Positions 51,090 through 60,248 of a stretch of DNA of 64,000 nt are shown here, in pieces (the first letter of the stretch is position 1; each line of letters starts with the position of its first letter). The notes under the pieces are model-generated. The model had not been told where the DNA came from and did not search any database. It saw only the letters and a list, made by a program, of their open reading frames with translations. Both the position numbers and the translations under genes were made by a program. The stretch comes from an uncultured Alphaproteobacteria bacterium (GTDB lineage Bacteria > Pseudomonadota > Alphaproteobacteria > HIMB59 > GCA-002718135), in NCBI GenBank assembly GCA_902618015.1, contig CACMYX010000003.1, positions 163,136-227,135 on the forward strand. Reading direction: 5' to 3'.

Positions 51090-52214
51090 TTAAGATTTTA
51101 GATTTTTTATTTCTTCTTCAGTCAATATTTCAGGCTGATTGGGAGTAGTAGATAATTGATAAGATTTATTTTCTTCAGCAGATTTTATAATTCCATCCAT
51201 AATCTCGAGAACATGAAGAGATAATTCAAGAGAACATCTTGCTTTTCGTTTATGAGATATAGAATCAATCATTTCTGAAAGACCTATTCCCCTGTAATTT
51301 GCTTTTTTATCACCATCCCCATCACTTTTATTGGGAATACCTAACAACATACTATCATTATTTATAGTTTCCCAATCACTATCTTTTTTGGAAATTAATA
51401 AATCACCACTAAAAAAATTTGGGTCAGGAACTATCATTGAGCCATCAAGTCCATAGAGTTCAATTGTAGAGTGATTATTTTTCCAAACATCCCAAGTGCA
51501 AAAAAACTGAACTTTTGCTTTGTTTTGAAACTCTAAAGAGCCCATTAGAGTTGTTGGTGTTTCAACTTTAATTTTATCACCGTATCTTGGTTGACTAGTT
51601 ATTGTTCTTTCATTTGTAGCAGTGCCACTAATTGCATTTATTTGCTTTACTGGTCCAATTAGATTTACTAATTGAGTAATATAATAAACCCCAACATCAA
51701 AAACAGGTCCGGCTCCAGGTTTAAAGAAAAAATCTGGATTAGGGTGCCAGTGCTCCATTCCATGAGACATTAAATTAAAAGTTCCTAGAACAATTTTTCC
51801 TATTTTATTGTCTTCAATTAATTTTCTAGCTCTTTGTCCTGCTCCTCCTAAAAATGTATCTGGAGCGCAACCAACATACAACCCTTTTTCATTTGCTAGT
51901 TTTTGTATTTCTAAACCTTCTTGAAAATTCATTGCCAATGGTTTTTCACTAAAACAATGCTTGCCATTAAGAAGTGATTTTGTGATAATTTCTTTATGGG
52001 CTGCAGGAATTGTTAAATTAATTACTAAATCAATTTCATTATCTTCTAGAATTTCGTCAACAGATAAAGCTTTAACATTATATTTAGATGCAGCATTAGA
52101 AGCGGCTTCTTTATTAATATCTGCACAAGCAACTATCTTAAAATTGTTAAATATTTTTTGACATTCAAAATATGTCTCAGAAATATTTCCACAACCTACA
52201 ATTCCGATATTCAT
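51090..52214 (-). CDS. Gfo/Idh/MocA-family sugar dehydrogenase, copy 1
   Basis: NAD(P)-dependent oxidoreductase of 374 residues. The nucleotide motif GIVGCGNIS is at 4-12, the family EKP motif at 90-92 (FSEKPLAMNF), and a GPVFDVGVYYITQLVNLIG stretch near 167-185 contains the conserved Asp/Tyr of the active site. It lies one base after the isomerase gene and at the end of the transporter operon, so it likely oxidises or reduces the imported sugar. In E. coli the corresponding role is that of YcjS, a glycoside 3-dehydrogenase. The exact substrate cannot be read. Confidence 0.88.
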   Translation of the reverse strand: MNIGIVGCGNISETYFECQKIFNNFKIVACADINKEAASNAASKYNVKALSVDEILEDNEIDLVINLTIPAAHKEIITKSLLNGKHCFSEKPLAMNFQEGLEIQKLANEKGLYVGCAPDTFLGGAGQRARKLIEDNKIGKIVLGTFNLMSHGMEHWHPNPDFFFKPGAGPVFDVGVYYITQLVNLIGPVKQINAISGTATNERTITSQPRYGDKIKVETPTTLMGSLEFQNKAKVQFFCTWDVWKNNHSTIELYGLDGSMIVPDPNFFSGDLLISKKDSDWETINNDSMLLGIPNKSDGDGDKKANYRGIGLSEMIDSISHKRKARCSLELSLHVLEIMDGIIKSAEENKSYQLSTTPNQPEILTEEEIKNLKS

Positions 52215-52987
52215 TAAATTGTTTCTAAATATTCTAAAGATTTAGTTGTGTATTCTTTATAGTCTTTTGGATCATCGTGCTCTAAAACAAATACCTCACA
52301 TGGTGTTTTTTTAACTTCTGAAATTAGTTTTGGCCAATCAATGAAACCTTCTCCTATTGCAGATTGCTGATCATGTTCTAATAAATTTTTAGTTTGATCA
52401 TAAAAATCTTTCAAATGACAGCCAACAATTTTATATTTATATTTTTCTATCCAATCAAGTGGATCAGCCTTTCCAGCAACTGCCCAACCAAGATCTAATT
52501 CCATTTTAAGATTTTCATTATGATCCATCATACACTCAATTGGAAGTTTTCCACTAGGTAGAGATCTAAATTCAAAAGAGTGATTATGATATCCAAGTGT
52601 TAATCCATTATCTTCATAAATTTGAACATATGAAGATAAATCTTTCCCAAAACTATTCCAAGTATCTTCGTCAAGATCAAAATTTGAAGCAAAATCTTTA
52701 TTGAATTTTTCTGGTACAGATGGGACTATTGCATGTCTTATATTAAGATATTTCATCCTTCTGATTGTTTCATCAGTATCTGTTATAGCTTGAAAGCTTA
52801 TGTGTGATGATTTTATAGAAATATCGTTATCATCCATCATGGATTTAAAATTATCTAAATTAATTTTATCTAAATCAAATAATTCAATATTTTTAATTCC
52901 AGACTCAGATAAGAATTTAAAAATTGGCTCATAAGGTTGAAATTTTCTTGTAGTATATAATTGCATGGATACATCATTTCTGTTCAT
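52214..52987 (-). CDS. Sugar phosphate isomerase/epimerase (YcjR-like TIM barrel)
   Basis: A 257-residue xylose-isomerase-like barrel. Metal ligands are likely in LGYHNHSFEF near 131 (His), MELDLGWAVAGKADP near 157 (Asp/Glu), VGCHLKDFYD near 184 (His/Asp) and EVFVLEHDDPKD near 237 (Glu). Such enzymes act on free or 3-keto sugars. Overlapping neighbours (1 base each) tie it to the dehydrogenase downstream and the ABC transporter upstream. Substrate unknown. Confidence 0.82.
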   Translation of the reverse strand: MNRNDVSMQLYTTRKFQPYEPIFKFLSESGIKNIELFDLDKINLDNFKSMMDDNDISIKSSHISFQAITDTDETIRRMKYLNIRHAIVPSVPEKFNKDFASNFDLDEDTWNSFGKDLSSYVQIYEDNGLTLGYHNHSFEFRSLPSGKLPIECMMDHNENLKMELDLGWAVAGKADPLDWIEKYKYKIVGCHLKDFYDQTKNLLEHDQQSAIGEGFIDWPKLISEVKKTPCEVFVLEHDDPKDYKEYTTKSLEYLETI

Positions 52988-54060
52988 TAGATTCTCTCCT
53001 CAGATTTACTATCAAATATTGAACTTTTATTAATATCAAAAGATATATTTATTTCATCATTTAAATTATAGTTTGAGCTCCCCTCTAATCTAATTGAGAT
53101 AGGTGTGCCTTCAATGCTAGTCCATACTAAAGTATCAGCACCCATAGGCTCTACTAATTCTACATTACATAAAATAGAATTTTCATTTTTTTCTATTTTT
53201 ATATTTTCTGGTCTTATTCCAAATACAACTTCTTGATCATCAATCAAATTATTTAAATTTTCGTATTTAGAGATATTAATTTGCTTCTTTCCAATAAGTA
53301 AATATTGATTTGATTTATCAAATTTAGCTCTTAAAAAATTCATACTTGGAGAACCAATAAAACCAGCTACAAATAAATTAGCTGGTTTATTATAGATTTT
53401 TTTAGGTGTATCTAATTGTTGTATTAAGCCATCTTTCATAACAGATATACGGTCAGCGAGAGTCATCGCTTCAATTTGATCATGTGTAACATAGATCATA
53501 GTATTAGATAAATCTCTATGAAGTTTTTTTATTTCATAACGTAATTCTGCTCTTAATTTTGCATCTAAGTTACTTAGAGGCTCATCAAATAAAAATACCT
53601 TTGCATCTCTTACAAGAGCTCTTCCTATAGCAACACGCTGTCTCTGACCTCCTGAGAGCTGTGAAGGTTTTCTTTTAAGTAATTCATTTATTTGTAAAAG
53701 GTTTGATGCTTTTTCTATTTTATCATCTATAATTTTTTTCGCAGTTCCCATCATTCTTAAACCAAATGATAAATTTTTCTCTACTGTCATACTTGGATAT
53801 AAAGCATAAGATTGAAATACCATGCCTATATGTCTATCTTTTGGTTCTTTCCAAGTTACATTATCATCTTCAATCCAAATTTGACCATCAGATAAATCTA
53901 GAAGACCTGCTATACAATTTAATAACGTTGTTTTTCCACAACCGGAAGGTCCAAGTAAAACCATGAATTCACCTTCTTTAATATCAAGACTTAAATCATT
54001 TAATATTTCAGTTTTCCCATAACTGAAAGATATATTTTTTACCTCAACACTATTTTTCAT
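52987..54060 (-). CDS. ugpC: Sugar ABC transporter ATP-binding protein (UgpC/MalK type)
   Basis: Energises carbohydrate import. Counting from the ATG at 54060 (357 residues): Walker A GPSGCGKTT 37-45, LSGGQ 135-139, Walker B VFLFDE 155-160, switch H193, and a C-terminal TOBE/MalK regulatory region with FGIRPENIKI. An upstream ATG would add 15 residues and overlap the permease gene by 43 bases. The chosen ATG has a GGGGTG ribosome-binding site and 2 bases of spacing. The label marks the family; such ATPases often serve several importers. Confidence 0.92.
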   Translation of the reverse strand: MKNSVEVKNISFSYGKTEILNDLSLDIKEGEFMVLLGPSGCGKTTLLNCIAGLLDLSDGQIWIEDDNVTWKEPKDRHIGMVFQSYALYPSMTVEKNLSFGLRMMGTAKKIIDDKIEKASNLLQINELLKRKPSQLSGGQRQRVAIGRALVRDAKVFLFDEPLSNLDAKLRAELRYEIKKLHRDLSNTMIYVTHDQIEAMTLADRISVMKDGLIQQLDTPKKIYNKPANLFVAGFIGSPSMNFLRAKFDKSNQYLLIGKKQINISKYENLNNLIDDQEVVFGIRPENIKIEKNENSILCNVELVEPMGADTLVWTSIEGTPISIRLEGSSNYNLNDEINISFDINKSSIFDSKSEERI

Positions 54061-54062
54061 AT

Positions 54063-54944
54063 TCACCCCTTTATCGCCCCAGCTGCTATTCCACGCACAA
54101 ACCATCTTCCAGAAATAAAATAAACAAAAAGCGGTACTAGAGAAGTTAAAATTGTTGCTGACATATCTACATTATACTCGGCAACACCATAATCTACTTG
54201 AACTATATTATTTAATTGAACTGTCATTGGCTGGTTATCTCTTCCCGCAAAAACTAACCCAAGAAGAAAGTCATTCCAAATTCCAGTTACTTGAAGAATT
54301 ACAGCTACTATAGTTATAGGTGTAGACATTGGAATAATAACATAAATAAAAATTTTAACAAAATTACCCCCATCGATTCTTGCAGCTTTGAATAAATCGA
54401 TGGGTAGACTTGCATAAAAGTTTCTGAAAATAAGTGTTAGTATTGGCATTCCAAAAATAGTGTGAACTAAAATTATTCCAGGAAGGGTTGAATAAATTCC
54501 TAAAGCATCTTCAATTTTGAGTAGTGGGTAGACCATTACCTGATAAGGTATAAAAGCACCAAATAAACATAGTCCAAAAAAGAAATATGCTCCTCTGAAA
54601 CGCCAAAACGCAAGAGCATAACCATTTATTGCACTTAAACCAACAGATACAATAACACTTGGGACAGTAATTTTGACTGAATTAAAAAAGCCTGGTTTTA
54701 AACCCTCACAAACAAAACCAGTACATGCTTGTGACCATGCTTTTGGCCAAGAATAAAAACTTAGTTCTTTTGGTAAATTTAAAATATTAGCTGCTCTTAT
54801 TTCATCCATATCTTTTAGAGAAGTAATGATCATCACATAAAGAGGCATTAAAAAAAATATCGCGCATACTAGAATAAAACAATACAATCCAATTCTTCCA
54901 ATTGTAAGATGTTTTGGGCGAGGACCTGAGGGTATTGAATTCAT
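54063..54944 (-). CDS. Sugar ABC transporter permease, MalG type
   Basis: Second inner-membrane subunit of the carbohydrate importer. The 293-residue protein has six membrane helices, a first periplasmic loop enriched in Cys (ACTGFVCEGLKPG) and the cytoplasmic EAA loop AARIDGGNFVKIFIYVIIPM near 200-219 that contacts the ATPase. It ends in GAIKG, the usual MalG-type tail. Overlaps the MalF-type gene by one base. Related to the glucose/mannose-type systems. Confidence 0.92.
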   Translation of the reverse strand: MNSIPSGPRPKHLTIGRIGLYCFILVCAIFFLMPLYVMIITSLKDMDEIRAANILNLPKELSFYSWPKAWSQACTGFVCEGLKPGFFNSVKITVPSVIVSVGLSAINGYALAFWRFRGAYFFFGLCLFGAFIPYQVMVYPLLKIEDALGIYSTLPGIILVHTIFGMPILTLIFRNFYASLPIDLFKAARIDGGNFVKIFIYVIIPMSTPITIVAVILQVTGIWNDFLLGLVFAGRDNQPMTVQLNNIVQVDYGVAEYNVDMSATILTSLVPLFVYFISGRWFVRGIAAGAIKG

Positions 54945-55825
54945 TAGTTTGTAGCGTATTTATTTCTTAAATAAAATTCATAAAATGCCCAAGGAGCGAG
55001 AATACAAACAACTGAAATAAACATAATTATTGATGCTGCAAAAGCTTGACCTAAATTTGCTCGTTGGAAAAAATTTTCCATTACATACATTGCTGGTGTA
55101 GTTGTTGCATAACCTGGACCTCCAGATGTTAAAGCTAAAATTAAATCGTAAACTTTTACAACACCTGCAGCAATAAGCACTATAGCAGTTACAACCATTG
55201 GTCTTAACATTGGAAGAATAACAAATACATAAGATTTCCACTTAGCAACGCCTTCGATACTAAGAGACTTCCAAATATCTTCATCAATTCCTCTCAATCC
55301 TGCTAACATTAATACCATTACGAAACCTGCACCTTGCCAAACAGCAGCTATACATACAGCATAGATTGCAAGATCTCTATTTACTAACCAATCAAGCTGG
55401 AACCATGAAAATCCCCACATATGCATCGAATTTTCTAATCCAAAAGTAGGATTTAAAACCCATTTCCAAACTAAACCAGTTACAACAAAAGACATTGCAT
55501 ATGGATAAAGAAAAATAGTTCTAAATAGACTTTCTCCTCTAATTTTTTGATCTATCAAAACCGCAAGTAAAAAACCAATAATCAGACATCCAATTGTAAA
55601 AACAAAACCATAAATAAATATATTTTCTACTGCAACATCCCATTTTCTCTGTTTGAATAATCTATCATATTGGTCAAAACCTACGAAATTTGTAACAGGA
55701 ATTAATTTTGAATTAGTAAGTGAATAGATAAATGAGTAAATTATACACCCAATAAAAACAGTTAATGATATAATTATCATTGGTAGTAATGCTATTATTG
55801 AAGCAATGTTTCTGAATTTTGACAT
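54944..55825 (-). CDS. Sugar ABC transporter permease, MalF type
   Basis: First permease of the importer, 293 residues, six membrane helices. The EAA loop reads SLSIEGVAKWKSYVFVILPMLRP near 189-211. ALTSGGPGYATTTPAMY follows near 234, a family hallmark of sugar permeases. It is separated from the binding-protein gene by 52 bases containing a strong hairpin. Confidence 0.92.
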   Translation of the reverse strand: MSKFRNIASIIALLPMIIISLTVFIGCIIYSFIYSLTNSKLIPVTNFVGFDQYDRLFKQRKWDVAVENIFIYGFVFTIGCLIIGFLLAVLIDQKIRGESLFRTIFLYPYAMSFVVTGLVWKWVLNPTFGLENSMHMWGFSWFQLDWLVNRDLAIYAVCIAAVWQGAGFVMVLMLAGLRGIDEDIWKSLSIEGVAKWKSYVFVILPMLRPMVVTAIVLIAAGVVKVYDLILALTSGGPGYATTTPAMYVMENFFQRANLGQAFAASIIMFISVVCILAPWAFYEFYLRNKYATN

Positions 55826-55842
55826 TTAATTTAAAATATAGC

Positions 55843-55864
55843 TAGGGCAGGATATCCTGCCCTA
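55843..55864 (-). terminator. 22-bp perfect palindrome after the binding-protein gene
   Basis: TAGGGCAGGAT followed by its exact reverse complement, 13 bases after the binding-protein stop and 18 bases before the permease start. On the minus strand it forms a GC-containing stem followed by TATATTTTAAATT rather than a T-run, so it is more likely a partial terminator or an mRNA-stabilising stem that makes more binding protein than permease. Confidence 0.75.
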
Positions 55865-55877
55865 AATTATATAAATG

Positions 55878-57122
55878 TTATAGACCGCTTGTTAAAACGC
55901 CTTCTAGGTCGTCCATTACTTGTGCTACAGTGTAATTAGGATCATTTCTGAATTCAGAAATAATATCATCCCATGCATTCGTAAATGCTGGAGTGTTCCA
56001 ATCATCACTTTCTCTCATAATTGCATCAGGATTTTGAATTAAATCTAAACCCATTTGCATACAAGCATCAGCTGCAGAAGTATCAACATCAAGTCTCATA
56101 GGAAGAGAACCTTTAGCATTGTTAAATTTAGCTTGTACAGTTGGATTAACCATCATACTAGCCATTGCAAGCTGCACCTCTTTTACTTTAGGATCATCAT
56201 TCTTTGGGAAAACAAAAACATCACCACCAAGAGCTACGTATTTTTCTTTTCCTGGAATTACACAAGAATAATCAACCATTGCCTCTTTACCAGCAACAGC
56301 AAATTCACCTCTTGCCCAATCACCCATGACTTGCATTGCTGCTTTGCCTTCAATAACCATTGCAGTAGTATCATTCCATAATCTTCCTGGAGATCCTTCA
56401 TCAGTAAATGCATTAAGTTCTCTGTAAGTATTTAATACATCTTCAAATCTTCCATCTCTTAGAGTATCAACATCTTTATCTCTAAATATTTTTTGCATGT
56501 GTGGAAAACCTAGAATTGAAGATGATACAACTCCAAACATTCCAGACTCTTGCCATGTTTGTCCGCCAAGAGCTAAAGGAATGATTCCTGCTTCTTGAAT
56601 TTTTGGTGCACCAGCTAAGAATTCTTCAAATGTTTGAGGAACTGGCAAACCAACTTGTTTGTATACATCATTGTTAATCCACATCCACTGCCAACTATGA
56701 ATATTGACAGGTACACAGTAGAATTCTCCTTCGAATTCACATGTTTCAATTAGTTCTGGTGGATAAATAAAATCTCTCCATCCTTCAGCAGATGCAACTT
56801 CCTCAAGTGATTGAAGTAAACCTTGCTCAACTAAGTCTACAAATTGCTTTGAAATATTAAACTGTGCAGCAGTTGGTGGATTTCCACCAATTATTCTGTT
56901 TACAGTTGTTCCTCTTGCATTATCACCGCCTGTAATAGCAGTATCAATCCAAGTGTTACCCATCTCTTGCCAAGCCTCTGCAAACTGAGAAATAGCAGCT
57001 TGTTCTCCACCAGATGTCCACCAGTGAATAACTTCAGCTTCCATATGACTACCAGCTTTGGAAACATTAGTAAAAGATAGGGGTACAAAAATAGTTAATA
57101 ATATTGAAAAAATTTTTTTCAT
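55878..57122 (-). CDS. Sugar ABC transporter periplasmic binding protein
   Basis: Captures the sugar in the periplasm. The 414-residue precursor has a signal peptide (about 1-23, ending VSKAGSH) and starts its mature domain with EVIHWWTSGGEQAAISQFAEAW near 30-51, a sequence typical of glucose/mannose and related binding proteins (COG1653). IGGNPPTAAQFNISKQ, VPVNIHSWQWMWINNDVYKQ and LWNDTTAMVIEGKAAMQVMGDWARG follow. First gene of the operon and the most strongly expressed one by arrangement. A GGGAGG ribosome-binding site precedes it. A LacI operator lies 36 bases upstream. Confidence 0.92.
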   Translation of the reverse strand: MKKIFSILLTIFVPLSFTNVSKAGSHMEAEVIHWWTSGGEQAAISQFAEAWQEMGNTWIDTAITGGDNARGTTVNRIIGGNPPTAAQFNISKQFVDLVEQGLLQSLEEVASAEGWRDFIYPPELIETCEFEGEFYCVPVNIHSWQWMWINNDVYKQVGLPVPQTFEEFLAGAPKIQEAGIIPLALGGQTWQESGMFGVVSSSILGFPHMQKIFRDKDVDTLRDGRFEDVLNTYRELNAFTDEGSPGRLWNDTTAMVIEGKAAMQVMGDWARGEFAVAGKEAMVDYSCVIPGKEKYVALGGDVFVFPKNDDPKVKEVQLAMASMMVNPTVQAKFNNAKGSLPMRLDVDTSAADACMQMGLDLIQNPDAIMRESDDWNTPAFTNAWDDIISEFRNDPNYTVAQVMDDLEGVLTSGL

Positions 57123-57157
57123 TATTTTCCTCCCTTTTTTAAATAAATTGACATTTT

Positions 57158-57173
57158 AGTAAAACGTTTTACT
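57158..57173. promoter_or_regulatory. LacI-family operator in the regulator/transporter gap
   Basis: AGTAAAACGTTTTACT is a perfect 16-bp palindrome with the central CG typical of LacI/GalR operators. It lies in the 99-bp gap between the binding-protein gene and the divergent lacI-type gene. Minus-strand TTGACA (57174-57179) lies directly beside it and a plus-strand TTGACA is at 57148-57153, so bound repressor would cover promoters in both directions. Confidence 0.82.
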
Positions 57174-57221
57174 TGTCAAGCCAAATTATGTTATTTATTC
57201 AACAGTCTAATTTTGCCTCAA

Positions 57222-58259
57222 ATGAATAAAAATAAGAGAATAAATATTGTTGGCCTGGCTCAAAAACTTGGTTTATCCGTGAGTTCTGTTTCTAGAGCAT
57301 TAAATGGTTATGACAATATATCACAGAGCACAAAGGATAAGATCTTTAGAACTGCAAAAAAATATAATTACTTTCCAGATTTAAATGCAAAAAGATTAGC
57401 TTCTAAAAAAAATGACACAATTGCTTTCATATCTGCAATAGATCCGGATGCGCCAGATCATGTTGTATTGCAGTTTCTTGCAGGAATAACTCTTGGGATC
57501 AAAAAAACTAACACTGAATTAATTACAAAATTTTGTTTAAATGAAGAAGAGGAAATGAATTATTTTAAAAACCTTATTTCCACAGGTCAAGCAGATAAAT
57601 TTATTTTTTATAGAATAAAAAAAAATGATGGAAGAGTGAATTATTTAAAACAAAGAGGTATTAAATTTGTCACATGGGGCAGAACAAATAAACAAACAGA
57701 GCATGCTTGGATTGATCTAGATAATCGTAAAAGCATTGAGATTCTAATGAACAAACTTTCAACTAATGGACATAAAAGAATTGCATTTATAAATGTACAT
57801 CATAGTTTTAATTATGGAGCACAGAGGAAAAGAGCATATGAAAGTTCAATAAATAAATTAAAACTTAAATCTTCTAAAGAATATTACCAAGATAGTTTAA
57901 TTGAGACTGTTGAATCAGGATCAGCAATGACAGGTTATTTATTAAGTCTAAGAAATCCTCCTACTGCAATAATTTGTTCTCATCTCCGTTTTTTTACAGG
58001 GTGTCTTTTAAGATGTCAGGAATTGAAACTAGAGGTTGGAAAAGATATCTCTGTTGTAGGTTTTAATGATCAAGATAGTTATTTGAGTTCACAAAACCTA
58101 ACATATATTTCTCATCCCTTAATGGAAATGGGTAAGCAATCAGTTAAGATATTGCATGATCTAGATCAAAATTTCTCTGTAAACAAAGTATCAACTTTAA
58201 TTGAGCCTATATTGAATGAAGGAACGAGTGATAAAATTAAAAAATCTAAGTTAAGATAA
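57222..58259 (+). CDS. LacI-family transcriptional repressor
   Basis: Sugar-responsive DNA-binding protein. It has an N-terminal helix-turn-helix INIVGLAQKLGLSVSSVSRALNGYDNIS near 7-34, a hinge region near 50-60 and a periplasmic-binding-like effector domain with DLDNRKSIEILMNKLSTNGHKRIAFINV and SVVGFNDQD near 273. The ATG at 57222 gives 345 residues; a TTG 9 bases earlier is also open but less likely. It is divergent from the transporter and is almost certainly its regulator. Its end overlaps the convergent aldo/keto reductase by 9 bases. Confidence 0.92.
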   Translation: MNKNKRINIVGLAQKLGLSVSSVSRALNGYDNISQSTKDKIFRTAKKYNYFPDLNAKRLASKKNDTIAFISAIDPDAPDHVVLQFLAGITLGIKKTNTELITKFCLNEEEEMNYFKNLISTGQADKFIFYRIKKNDGRVNYLKQRGIKFVTWGRTNKQTEHAWIDLDNRKSIEILMNKLSTNGHKRIAFINVHHSFNYGAQRKRAYESSINKLKLKSSKEYYQDSLIETVESGSAMTGYLLSLRNPPTAIICSHLRFFTGCLLRCQELKLEVGKDISVVGFNDQDSYLSSQNLTYISHPLMEMGKQSVKILHDLDQNFSVNKVSTLIEPILNEGTSDKIKKSKLR

Positions 58260-59207
58260 ATTTAACCAATTCATTTCTTCTTTTGTTAAAATAATATCTA
58301 AACAAGGTAATGTCGTATCAAGCTCATTAATTGTTCTAGGTCCTATTAAGGCAAAAGATGGAAAAGATTGGTTTAATGTCCAACTTGCTGCAATATTATT
58401 TGCAGAACATCCTTTTTTTTCTGCTAATTCAATAGCTCTTTTTTTTCTCTCCCTATTATCGTCGCTATCATAACAACTTATAGGTCCACTAGAATTTTCG
58501 CCAGGCTTTCTCCAAGATGACTCAGCTTCTGTAATTTTTTTTTCTATTTCATTTGTTATTTTATCATCTAAAAAATAACCTCTTGCTTGGCTTGACCATG
58601 ACATATGAGATTTTTGAGTGGTATTAAGATAATCTAAAATTTCATTATCATTTGATGATAAGCATCCATTCCAAAGTGGATTAACCATCTTAGCAAGAGC
58701 TAAATTATTATTTAAAATAGACATTTCTTGTTTATTATTTTTTTGAGCCCATTCATTTCCCTTTTTGAATCTTTCAATAGTCCAATTAGAACCTCCAAAT
58801 ATTTTGATTCTCCCTTTTTCTTTTTCTTCATTTAAAACATCAATAAACTCATCAACTGGATAATCACTATTATCTCGATGCATGATATAAATATCCACAT
58901 AATCTGTTTTCATTCTTTCGAGAGAAATAGTTAACTGTTGTGAGATAGCTTCAGGGTTACAGTCAGGTGTGTGAGCACCTTTACCTAATATTAGAACATC
59001 CTCTCTATTGTTATTTGTAAGCCATTGTCCTAAAACTTTTTCATGATTGCCGCCACCATAAATAAATGCTGTATCAAACATATTGCCGCCAACTTCAAGC
59101 CAATGATCCCATAACTTTGAAGCCTCATTAATATCGTCTTGATTATCACATCCCATTACAAGTTTAGATATGTCTTTGTCTATTCCTTCTATTCTATCGT
59201 ATTTCAT
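58251..59207 (-). CDS. Aldo/keto reductase
   Basis: NADPH-dependent (beta/alpha)8 reductase of 318 residues. The catalytic tetrad is D45, Y50, K76 and H110, in FDTAFIYGGG, LILGKGAHT and YIMHRDN. A CLDIILTKEEMNWLNLS tail follows. It sits between the LacI-type gene and a Gfo/Idh/MocA gene and overlaps the latter by 4 bases, so it likely acts in sugar-derived aldehyde or ketone metabolism. It reads on the same strand as the transporter but is on the far side of the repressor. Confidence 0.9.
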   Translation of the reverse strand: MKYDRIEGIDKDISKLVMGCDNQDDINEASKLWDHWLEVGGNMFDTAFIYGGGNHEKVLGQWLTNNNREDVLILGKGAHTPDCNPEAISQQLTISLERMKTDYVDIYIMHRDNSDYPVDEFIDVLNEEKEKGRIKIFGGSNWTIERFKKGNEWAQKNNKQEMSILNNNLALAKMVNPLWNGCLSSNDNEILDYLNTTQKSHMSWSSQARGYFLDDKITNEIEKKITEAESSWRKPGENSSGPISCYDSDDNRERKKRAIELAEKKGCSANNIAASWTLNQSFPSFALIGPRTINELDTTLPCLDIILTKEEMNWLNLS

Positions 59208-60247
59208 ATTTCATCCTGTGGTAGTTTATAATTTACTTTCTCTCTCCAAGTATCAAGAGCTTTAAGATTTCCTAATGTATCTTCCCAAGTCATTGCTGGA
59301 TGAGGAGGTTCAGTTTTTTCTTTTGCAATACATTGACTCGCAAGTTCTCCCTCAAAGAAAAAGAGATGTTCAGATCCTTTGACATCAACTATTTCCTCAT
59401 TTTCATTTTTATTTATAATAATTTTTGCATGGTATGGACCGCCATCTCTACCAGGCATCCAAGGGTCTGGTAATTCAATTTTACCCTTTGAACCAATTAT
59501 AACAGCATTATTTTTCATTGTTTCTCTAATGGCCGTTGATACTTTAGCTTTTATACCATTTTTAAATTCTAAATTTGCATGAGCAATTTCATCAACACCT
59601 GTTTCTCCTATTTTTGCTTCAGCATCTAAAAATTTTGGTTCTGAAAATTTATCTCCTGTTGCTACTCCTGCTATTAGTCTAGAAAAAGAAATTGGATATA
59701 GCCCAACATCAAGTATACCACCGCCTGCTAAATTTTTATTAAATAACCTGTGATCAGGTATAGTCTTACCCATATCAAAACCAAAAGAGGTTTCAACAGA
59801 TATTACATCTCCTATTATTTTGTTTTTAATTATCTCAACTAGTTTTGGAATTTGTGGATGGCAACGATACATAAAGCCCTCCATATAAAAAACACCAGCC
59901 TCTCTTACCGCATCAATAATTTTCTTTCCTTCATTAAAATTTATAGCTCCAGGTTTCTCACAAAGAATGTGCTTACCTTTACCGGCAGCTTTTATTGTCC
60001 ATTGAGCGTGTAAAGTATGAGGTGTGGAAATATATATAGCGTCTATATGTTCTGAATTTATGATATCTTCATAAGAATCAAATCTAAAATCAGGATGAAT
60101 ATCATATTTGTCCCCAAAATTTTTCATGCGATCTTCACTTTTACTCGCTATGCTAACTAATTGTCCAGAATAGGAACCTTTCAATCCATCAGCAAAATTA
60201 TTTGCAATATTTCCAGGGCCAATGATACCCCATTTAATTTTTTCCAT
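59204..60247 (-). CDS. Gfo/Idh/MocA-family oxidoreductase, copy 2
   Basis: A 347-residue NAD(P)-dependent sugar or cyclitol dehydrogenase. WGIIGPGNIANNFADGL near 6-22 binds the cofactor. The EKP motif is at 97-99 (ILCEKPGAIN), and GGGILDVGLYPISFSRLIAG near 174 holds the active-site Asp/Tyr region. Differs from the copy at 51090-52214 in length and cofactor motif (GPGNIA against GCGNIS). Joined to the aldo/keto reductase by overlap, suggesting successive redox steps. Confidence 0.9.
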   Translation of the reverse strand: MEKIKWGIIGPGNIANNFADGLKGSYSGQLVSIASKSEDRMKNFGDKYDIHPDFRFDSYEDIINSEHIDAIYISTPHTLHAQWTIKAAGKGKHILCEKPGAINFNEGKKIIDAVREAGVFYMEGFMYRCHPQIPKLVEIIKNKIIGDVISVETSFGFDMGKTIPDHRLFNKNLAGGGILDVGLYPISFSRLIAGVATGDKFSEPKFLDAEAKIGETGVDEIAHANLEFKNGIKAKVSTAIRETMKNNAVIIGSKGKIELPDPWMPGRDGGPYHAKIIINKNENEEIVDVKGSEHLFFFEGELASQCIAKEKTEPPHPAMTWEDTLGNLKALDTWREKVNYKLPQDEI

Positions 60248-60248
60248 T

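Noticed and set aside
54061..54105. Upstream start for the sugar ABC ATPase
   Set aside because: It lies inside the permease gene and precedes a better ATG with a good ribosome-binding site.
54978..55241. Cys-rich 87-codon frame on the minus strand
   Set aside because: It is a shifted frame inside the MalF-type permease; the odd composition comes from reading hydrophobic codons out of frame.
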